12,584 nt of DNA from positions 1-12,584 of the forward strand of contig DVEE01000044.1 of assembly GCA_015295885.1 (NCBI GenBank), given 5' to 3'. The stretch comes from Leptolyngbyaceae cyanobacterium M65_K2018_010. Lineage in GTDB: Bacteria; Cyanobacteriota; Cyanobacteriia; Phormidesmidales; Phormidesmidaceae. The notes under the pieces were generated by a model. The model was not told the origin of the DNA. It saw only the letters and a program-made list of their open reading frames with translations, and searched no databases. Shown piece by piece: positions 7,189 through 12,584 of this stretch. The translations under genes and the position numbers were made by a program. How positions within the stretch are numbered: position 1 is the stretch's first letter; every line of letters begins with the position of its first letter.

Positions 7189-7644
7189 ATGAATCACGAG
7201 CGCGTAGGAAACCTAAGCACCCTCGCACCTTGCCTGGTAGATACCGGGGTTGTGGTTAACAAAGCCGATATGCTCAGGCTACTACAAGACCTTGGCCAGG
7301 TTAGCTACAGCCATCTAGAAGATAACGTTGCCCTTTCAACCGGCCAAGGCATGGTGATGGAAGTCTTTGCCGACCCCCAACAGGCCACCCTCGTTGCCAA
7401 TCATACGTTATACATCAACGTTCACAGCTTTGACTATCTTGAAATGGGAAAAGGCGATGGTGAGCAAAGCCATTTTGACCTCGTACAAGATAATCGCCGT
7501 TTACGGTTGGTGCCTTTATCCGACCCCATAAAAGACCATTTAAGTCGTTCTGTCAATACGGCAGCCTTTGAGGCGATGGTAGCCGATGCCCTGTCCGCCA
7601 GTTGGGATGCCTGCCTCGACGACGATCGCAATTTCTTTGAGTAG
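7189..7644 (+). CDS. Conserved-looking hypothetical protein, 151 aa
   Basis: I do not recognise this protein. It has no signal peptide, no membrane segment and no motif known to me, so it is probably cytoplasmic. Residues 15-36 (CLVDTGVVVNKADMLRLLQDLG) and 52-85 (GQGMVMEVFADPQQATLVAN, then HTLYINVHSFDYLEM) look like an alternating alpha/beta fold. The C-terminal third is helical (TAAFEAMVADALSASWDACL) and ends in an acidic tail, DDDRNFFE. Codon use matches neighbouring genes and the frame is open throughout. The ATG at 7189 is preceded by TTAAAGG with 4-5 nt spacing, an acceptable ribosome site. It lies 27 bp before the DUF3598 gene on the same strand and in the same frame, so the two are likely co-transcribed. 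A separate gene is more likely than a broken N-terminal domain of DUF3598, whose own N-terminus looks complete. Confidence 0.7.
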   Translation: MNHERVGNLSTLAPCLVDTGVVVNKADMLRLLQDLGQVSYSHLEDNVALSTGQGMVMEVFADPQQATLVANHTLYINVHSFDYLEMGKGDGEQSHFDLVQDNRRLRLVPLSDPIKDHLSRSVNTAAFEAMVADALSASWDACLDDDRNFFE

Positions 7645-7671
7645 GCCGCCGGTCGGCTGGGGAGCAATGGT

Positions 7672-8502
7672 TTGGCCTCTCAGTGGGAACGTTTATTAAA
7701 AAACCAGGGAACCTGGGTAGGTTCATTTACCCAAATTTCCCCAACCGGTGCAGTCATCCAAGAGACCCCCACTGAGGTGGCCCTCATTCCCCTGCAGCAG
7801 GGGCGCACTATCCGGCAGGAAATTCGGAAACAAGCCCCCGGCCAGGCCAGTAGCGAAACCGTGCTGGAATATTCTTCCTTGGGCCGGGGGGTGCTGTTTT
7901 GTGAAAATGGGGCCTTTTCCCAGGGATCCATTCAATGGAGTCCGGTCAGTGAGTTTGGCGCTGAGCTAGGCTTGATCGAGGGTCCAGAGCGGCTTCGCCT
8001 GGTCCAGATCTTTCCCCGCCAACCTACCCTCGGCAGCCTGACCCTGATTCGCGAGGCTCTGGCGGGAATCTCTGCCCCGCCCCGCCCTAGGTTGACCCTG
8101 GACAGCCTGCTGGGTACCTGGCTAGGAGAAGCCGTTACGGTTTATCCAGACTTTCAGCCTGAGCAATCCCTAGGGACCCGGCTCGAAGTTCAGCGACTCA
8201 GCCAGGGGGACATCCATCAAACCCTGTCCTGGGGAGATAGCCCCAGCCTCGCCTCCCAAGCTCAGCAGGTGGGAGCTAGCCTCCGGTTTGAAGGTGGGCG
8301 GCCACCGGTGACCGTCCTTTTTCTGCCCGGCGGGGCGACCGCCACCTTTCCAACCCAGATTCAACCGGGTCAGCCCTTCTTTCTCGAGATGGGCTGGCTG
8401 ATTAACCCTGATCTGCGCCATCGCTTGATCCGATCCTACAATGCCCAGGGCACCTGGGTTAGCCTCACGCTGGTGGTGGAACACCGCCAACCTACTGACT
8501 GA
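7672..8502 (+). CDS. DUF3598 family calycin/lipocalin-like protein
   Basis: 276 aa, soluble, no signal peptide. It opens with the family-like WERLLKNQGTWVGSFTQISPTG (residues 5-26) and has a second copy of the pattern at 147-160 (LGTWLGEAVTVYPD). The two GxWxG entries at 13-17 and 148-152 suggest two lipocalin-like barrels in tandem. The segment RLIRSYNAQGTWVSLTLVVE (251-270) looks like the closing strands. DUF3598 proteins occur in cyanobacteria and some plastid lineages; their function is not established, and the calycin fold hints at binding a small hydrophobic or pigment-like ligand. Translation apparently begins at TTG (7672), with GGGGAG at 7659-7664 giving 7-nt spacing; the nearby ATG at 7667 is in another frame. 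Its last 11 bases overlap the 3' end of ndhD on the opposite strand. Confidence 0.82.
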   Translation: MASQWERLLKNQGTWVGSFTQISPTGAVIQETPTEVALIPLQQGRTIRQEIRKQAPGQASSETVLEYSSLGRGVLFCENGAFSQGSIQWSPVSEFGAELGLIEGPERLRLVQIFPRQPTLGSLTLIREALAGISAPPRPRLTLDSLLGTWLGEAVTVYPDFQPEQSLGTRLEVQRLSQGDIHQTLSWGDSPSLASQAQQVGASLRFEGGRPPVTVLFLPGGATATFPTQIQPGQPFFLEMGWLINPDLRHRLIRSYNAQGTWVSLTLVVEHRQPTD

Positions 8503-10081
8503 CGGAGGGGGCCTTGAGTACGGGTAGGGCCGCTAGGGGCGTGGTCAGTTTGCCAGGCTGATCCTGGGCGATAAACACCTGATTCAGGCGGGTGTTGAGG
8601 GTTTGGGTCGTGGAGTCATAGATTTGGGTGAGCAGCTTAGGATAGAGCCCAAAGCCAATAATTGGCACCAGCAAGCAGGCGATAATAAAGACCTCTCGGG
8701 GTTCAGCATCAACCAGAACCTCGTGCTCAACCAGTTCCTTGTTCTCGGGGCCGTAGAAAATCTCCCGCAACATGGAGAGCAGGTAAATGGGCGTGAGAAT
8801 CACTCCGATCGCCATGAAGATCACGGTAATAAGCCGGAAGGTGAAGCTGTAGGCGTCGCTGGTAGCAAAGCCCACAAACACCATCAGTTCCGCTACAAAG
8901 CCACTCATGCCGGGCAGGGCTAAGGAAGCCAGGGAACAGGCCGTGAACATGGCAAAAATCTTGGGCATACGTTTGCCGACGCCCCCCATTTCCTTCAAAA
9001 TCAGGGTATGGGTGCGATCGTAGGTAGCCCCAACCAGAAAGAATAGGCTAGCCCCAATTAGCCCGTGGGAAATCATCTGGAGCACAGCCCCACTGAGGCC
9101 GAGACTGGTGAAGGAGGCAATGCCGATCAGCACAAATCCCATGTGGGAAATAGAAGAGTAGGCAATCTTGCGCTTGAGGTTGTCCTGGGCAAAGGAGGTC
9201 AGGGCGGCATAGATAATGTTAACGCAACCCAAAATCACCAAAATCGGCGCAAAGTAGGCATGGGCATCGGGCAACATGCCGAAGTTCATGCGAATGAGGG
9301 CGTAGCCCCCCATCTTGAGCAAAATCCCGGCCAGCAACATGTGAACCGGCGCAGTGGCCTCTCCGTGGGCGTCGGGTAGCCAGGTGTGGAGGGGAATAAT
9401 CGGTAGCTTCACCGCGTAGGCCACCAAAAAAGCGCCGTAGAGTAAAAGCTGTAGTCGCAGGGGGTAGACCTTTTCCGCCAGCAGGGTCATGTCAAAGGTA
9501 ATGGTGTCGCCGTAGAAGGCCATGGCAAGCGCCGCCACCAGAATAAACAGCGATCCGCCGGCGGTATAAAGAATAAACTTGGTGGCCGCATAGAGTCGCT
9601 TTTTCCCTCCCCAGATCGACAACAGCAGGTACACCGGAATCAGCTCTAATTCCCAAAACAGGAAAAAGAGCAACATATCCTGCACGGCAAACACCCCTAT
9701 CTGGCCGGTATACATGGCCAGCATTAAAAAGTAAAACAGCTTGGGTTTGAGAGTCACGGGCCAAGCCGCTAGTACGGCCAGGGTGGTAATAAAGCCCGTG
9801 AGTAACACCAGGGGCATGGACAGACCATCAACCCCCAACGACCACTTGAGGTCTAGCTGGGACACCCAGGTATAGCTCTCGACCAGTTGTAACCCCGACT
9901 GGCTGAAATCGTAGTTGAGGTAAAAGGCCGCCACAATCAGTACGAAATCAATCAAGCCCACTACCAGGGCATACCAGCGTACGGTCTTACCATTGTCATC
10001 GGGTAAGAAGGGAATGGCCACACTAGCCAATAGGGGCAACAGAATGATGGTGGTGAGCCAGGGGAAAGTCGCGAGGTCCAT
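8492..10081 (-). CDS. ndhD1: NAD(P)H-quinone oxidoreductase chain 4 (NdhD, probably NdhD1)
   Basis: 529 aa, about 14 membrane helices, an antiporter-like proton-pumping subunit of thylakoid NDH-1, which passes electrons from ferredoxin to plastoquinone in respiration and cyclic electron flow. Key charged residues seen in NuoM-type subunits are present: Glu144 in FWELELIPVY, Lys225 in AVKLPIIPLHTWLPDAHGEA, Lys256 in GILLKMGGY, and Glu398 in GMSGFVAE. The KRKIAYSSISHMGF motif is at 303-316. Length is normal for NdhD1/D2. Pairing with ndhF directly upstream on the same strand favours the NDH-1L paralogue (NdhD1) rather than the CO2-uptake forms NdhD3/D4, since no cupA/cupB follows. The start ATG at 10081 has only a weak upstream ribosome site. 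The gene follows ndhF by 187 bp and its stop overlaps the DUF3598 gene tail-to-tail. Confidence 0.95.
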   Translation of the reverse strand: MDLATFPWLTTIILLPLLASVAIPFLPDDNGKTVRWYALVVGLIDFVLIVAAFYLNYDFSQSGLQLVESYTWVSQLDLKWSLGVDGLSMPLVLLTGFITTLAVLAAWPVTLKPKLFYFLMLAMYTGQIGVFAVQDMLLFFLFWELELIPVYLLLSIWGGKKRLYAATKFILYTAGGSLFILVAALAMAFYGDTITFDMTLLAEKVYPLRLQLLLYGAFLVAYAVKLPIIPLHTWLPDAHGEATAPVHMLLAGILLKMGGYALIRMNFGMLPDAHAYFAPILVILGCVNIIYAALTSFAQDNLKRKIAYSSISHMGFVLIGIASFTSLGLSGAVLQMISHGLIGASLFFLVGATYDRTHTLILKEMGGVGKRMPKIFAMFTACSLASLALPGMSGFVAELMVFVGFATSDAYSFTFRLITVIFMAIGVILTPIYLLSMLREIFYGPENKELVEHEVLVDAEPREVFIIACLLVPIIGFGLYPKLLTQIYDSTTQTLNTRLNQVFIAQDQPGKLTTPLAALPVLKAPSVSQ

Positions 10082-10268
10082 AGATGTGTTTCTCGTCGCG
10101 GTTGGTTAAAGGGGTAGTTGGCAGTAACTAATCTATGTATCTAAAGGAAAAAACGGTCTACGGACAAAAAAGCAACAAGTTTTTATCCTGCGGCCAGAAA
10201 AGTTGCGGTGATCCAGAACTCGAGGTCGTTCAACCCTTGGAACCGCCGAACGACCTTGTCCTCGATGG
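10082..10268 (-). promoter_or_regulatory. ndhF-ndhD spacer with inverted repeat
   Basis: The 187-base spacer carries a perfect 9-bp inverted repeat, AGGTCGTTC (10223-10231) with GAACGACCT (10248-10256), loop 16 nt, starting just downstream of the ndhF stop on the minus strand. No U-run follows, so it is more likely an RNA-processing or stability element, or a partial attenuator, than a strong terminator. A promoter for ndhD may lie in the AT-rich part at 10130-10190, but no clear boxes were found. Confidence 0.45.
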
Positions 10269-12196
10269 CTAGGTCACCCCGGATAGCAGCACCAGCCCTA
10301 ACACCGCCCCAAACACAATCAGGGCGTAGAACTGGGCACGGCCATTTTCCAAGTACTTGAGCCCTTCTCCGGTGATTAGGGTGACGAAGCCCGCCAGGTT
10401 AACCAGCCCATCCACAATGCGGATATCCACTTCCAGGACTTGTTTGGCGAGCTTGCGGCTGCCCTGGACAAAGACCACTTCATAGATATCGTCGATGTAC
10501 CACTTGTTGAGGGAGAAGTTGTAGAGCGGTTTGATTTTCTCGGCGATCGCGGCGGGGTTGATCACCTTGGTGCGATACATCAGCACCGCCAGCACAATCC
10601 CTGCCGTGGCGATCGCCACCGAACTCCCGGCCATCAGTAGAAATTCGCTCCAGTCAAAGGCTTCAGCCCCTTCTAGAACTGTTTCAACTTCCCCCGGTGG
10701 ATGGATAAAGGCCTCGAAGTAGTTAGCGAAGGGCGTACCCACCAGACCAATCAGAACCGAAGGAATGGCCAAGGCGACCAAGGGGAAGGTCATGGACAGG
10801 GGCGATTCGTGGGGTTCGGAGGCATGATGCCCGTGATCGTGATCCTCCTCGGGCGCTTCCAGGGTCAGTTCCTGGGGATTCATCGCCCCAGGCCCGAGAG
10901 ACAGCCCCAGGCGTTGCAACTCGGCTCGCTTCAGGTCGTGGCGAATGCCTTCATCGTTGCCGCGAAAGCTGCCCTCAAAGGTGGAGAAGTACATACGAAA
11001 CATGTAAAAGGCGGTGATCCCCGCCGGAGCCCCCCCATCAGACGCATATCCTGGGCCAAGACTGGGTCATGGCCGACCACTGCTTCCATGCCGTGGATGA
11101 CCGAGCCGGAACCCAAAAACAGCATGGCTTTGAAGTAGGCGTGGGTCATCAGGTGAAAGAGGCCAGCACTGTAGGCCCCAACCCCCATAGCCATGACCAT
11201 GTACCCGAGCTGGGACATGGTGGAAAAGGCTAGTCCTTTCTTAATGTCGTTTTGGGTAATAGCGATGGTCGCCCCCATGAAGGCCGTGAACGCCCCGGTC
11301 CAGGCAATCACGGTCATTACCGTGGGGATATGCTCAAACACTGGGTACATGCGGGCCACCAGAAACACCCCAGCGGCCACCATGGTAGCGGCGTGAATCA
11401 GAGCCGAAATGGGCGTGGGGCCTTCCATGGCATCGGGTAGCCACACATGCAGGGGAAACTGGGCTGACTTCGCCACTGGGCCCAGGAACACAAGTACGGC
11501 AAACACCGCGGCCATTCCCCCCGCTAGGCTGCCATTGTTGACCAGGTCAGTCAGTCGTTCCCCCATAATGGCGAAATCAAAACTGCCCGTGGCCCAGAAA
11601 ATAGCCAACATCCCCAGCAGCAAGCCAAAGTCGCCCACCCGGTTGGTGACAAAGGCCTTCTGGCAAGCATCGGCGGCGGGCTTGCGGTTGTACCAGAACC
11701 CAATCAACAGGTAGGAGCACATCCCTACCAGCTCCCAGAAGACGTACACCTGCAGCAGGTTAGGGCTAATCACCAGGCCCAGCATCGAGGAGCTAAACAG
11801 GCTGAGGTAGGCGAAGAATCGGACATAGCCGGGGTCGTGGGCCATGTAGCCATCGGTGTAAATCATCACCAGAAAGGCGACGGTGGTGACGACAACCAGC
11901 ATCAAGGCTGCCAGGTGGTCAATGGTGTACCCCATCTCCAGATGAAAGTCGCCAGCGGAGGCCCACTCAAACATTTGGGTGTAGGCGGGATGGCCCTGCA
12001 CCTGACTCCAAAAGATTAAAAACGAAAGGACCATCGCCACCCCGGTGAGGGAGACGATAAAAATGGCGGCGGGCTGCCGCAGCTTACTGGTGGTCTGGCT
12101 GTAGGAAATTAATCCGGTGCCCACGATTGCCGCACCAATCAGCGGCAGCACCGGTACTAGCCAGGCGTATTGATATAGAAGATCTACGGATTCCAT
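10269..12196 (-). pseudogene. ndhF1: NAD(P)H-quinone oxidoreductase chain 5 (NdhF, probably NdhF1), disrupted by internal deletion and frameshift
   Basis: This is the largest antiporter-like membrane subunit of NDH-1. The first frame runs from ATG at 12196 and encodes 391 good residues to about 11024. They include FWELVGMCSY with Glu155, KSAQFPLHVWLPDAMEGPTP with Lys243, KGLAFSTMSQLGYM and HLMTHAYFKAMLF with Lys356. After MRLMGGLR the reading is nonsense to a stop near 10931. A second frame, from about 11024 to the TAG at 10269, gives another ~251 good residues starting AGITAFYMFRMYFSTFEG and ending NGRAQFYALIVFGAVLGLVLL. Compared with full-length NdhF (about 680 aa, as I recall the Synechocystis protein) some 50 residues are missing at the joint, including the conserved GIPPxAGFWSKDE helix, and the frame changes by one base. 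Both halves are otherwise intact, so a recent deletion or an assembly fault is likely. The start lacks a strong ribosome site; GGAG lies about 12 nt upstream. Confidence 0.9.
11022..11029 (-). other. Deletion/frameshift junction in ndhF
   Basis: On the minus strand the sequence reads CTCCGGCGGGGATCACC across the joint. The left frame uses CTC CGG (Leu-Arg of MGGLR). The right frame uses GCG GGG ATC ACC (Ala-Gly-Ile-Thr). The two frames share one base at 11024, so about 151 bases (3n+1) appear to be missing if the usual 50-residue spacing holds. The short GC-rich CCGGCG sequence at the joint would allow a microhomology-type deletion. Confidence 0.75.
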
Positions 12197-12584
12197 CTTG
12201 ACTGCCTACTCCAAGAGCTTGGGTGAGTTGGCAAAAAACCGCTTACATTCTGACATACCCTTCCCCAGGGAATAATGGAGTCAAAGGCACAATTTGAGGG
12301 CGATGGTCTGATCTTTGGGCCCTCTTCTTGAGACTCTTCAAGTCTTGTGGCACCCTTGAAATCCTTGCTGTAAAGCCATTTTGACGACATCTCTGGCTTC
12401 CCTTAGGTTTCTTAAGAAAGATGTTGGTTTTGTCGAGTGGTGGCTCAAAAATTTTATTTCAATCTCAACAATCTCTGAGATTGAAATAAGTCAATTGCTA
12501 GCTCGGCCACAGGCCTGGTGCATTCTGACGAATCTCCAGCCAGTAGAGGCCCTAGGGGGAAGCGGGAAGCTGAGCTGACTTTTG
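12197..12584. other. Region upstream of ndhF without a convincing gene
   Basis: 388 bases. The part nearest 12197 must hold the ndhF leader and promoter on the minus strand; a TTGACT lies at 12276-12281 (minus), but no -10 box stands at proper spacing. Small overlapping palindromes occur at 12328-12345 (AGACT/AGTCT and CTTGA/TCAAG). The main structure is the perfect inverted repeat at 12454-12489, listed separately. From 12584 leftward on the minus strand two frames stay open to stops at 12491 and about 12455, so the tail of an off-window gene cannot be excluded, but neither translation is recognisable. Confidence 0.5.
12454..12489. repeat. Perfect 14-bp inverted repeat (hairpin or operator)
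   Basis: TTATTTCAATCTCA (12454-12467) is exactly complementary to TGAGATTGAAATAA (12476-12489) around the 8-base spacer ACAATCTC. The unit CAATCTC occurs at 12460-12466 and again at 12469-12475, with its inverse GAGATTG at 12477-12483. Read on the minus strand, the stem is followed by AATTTTTGAG, a terminator-like U-run that could end a gene entering from the right. Read as DNA, the AT-rich dyad about 260 bp upstream of ndhF could bind a LysR-type regulator. The repeat is certain; its role is open. Confidence 0.75.

Noticed and set aside
7189..8502. One longer gene interrupted by the TAG at 7642
   Set aside because: The downstream part has a complete family-like N-terminus and its own ribosome site, and the upstream part ends in a natural-looking acidic tail, so two genes fit better than a nonsense mutation.
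802..10616. GCGATCGC octamers as a local regulatory element
   Set aside because: These are HIP1 sites, spread genome-wide in many cyanobacteria and mostly inside genes here; useful as a taxonomic mark, not as local control sites.
10269..12196. ndhF as two genuine genes or as a programmed frameshift
   Set aside because: A programmed frameshift would not remove the ~50 conserved residues that are absent at the joint. The ATG at 11003 is just an internal Met of FYMFRMYF, so the downstream part is not a natural separate gene.
12184..12390. Open frame of 68 codons on the minus strand before ndhF
   Set aside because: It overlaps the ndhF start in another frame, its composition looks random and its ribosome site is weak; leader sequence is the simpler reading.
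12381..12578. Open frame of 65 codons on the plus strand
   Set aside because: No recognisable protein, no convincing ribosome site, and it runs straight through the 14-bp inverted repeat.

Overview
The window is chromosomal DNA of a cyanobacterium. The signs are seven copies of the HIP1 octamer GCGATCGC (starting at 802, 997, 5381, 5741, 6559, 10543 and 10609), plastoquinone-type NDH-1 subunits NdhD and NdhF, and two cyanobacterium-typical families (a DUF1400-type alpha/beta hydrolase and a DUF3598 protein). The genus cannot be fixed; the fairly GC-rich coding DNA would suit a Leptolyngbya-like lineage, but that is a guess. No mobile element, CRISPR array, tRNA or rRNA was seen.

Left part (1-1584): a c-di-AMP (ydaO-type) riboswitch aptamer, cut by the window edge, is followed by an intrinsic terminator and then an ion-transporter-superfamily permease (ArsB/CitM/SLC13-like). 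This is a complete-looking riboswitch control unit. A secreted alpha/beta hydrolase (1640-3316, minus) converges on it.

Middle (3414-5959): a three-gene osmoprotectant (glycine betaine/choline type) ABC importer operon encodes a Tat/lipoprotein-like binding protein, an ATPase with a short CBS-like tail, and one permease. Next are cobS (6135-6965, minus; cobalamin synthase), a 151-aa protein I do not recognise (7189-7644), and a DUF3598 calycin-like protein (7672-8502).

Right part (8492-12196, minus): ndhF then ndhD, the antiporter-like proton-pumping subunits of the respiratory/cyclic-electron-flow NDH-1 complex. ndhF is broken. About 50 codons are missing at 11022-11027 and the frame shifts, yet both flanks are well conserved, so this is either a recent deletion or an assembly fault. 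The last 388 bases hold no convincing gene but contain a perfect 14-bp inverted repeat.

The strongest theme is osmotic and ionic homeostasis on the left: a c-di-AMP-sensing RNA controls a permease, and an osmoprotectant importer lies 1.8 kb away. The most striking anomaly is the ndhF lesion. No wholly new system is demonstrable; the best candidates for new biology are the riboswitch target and the unknown 151-aa/DUF3598 gene pair.
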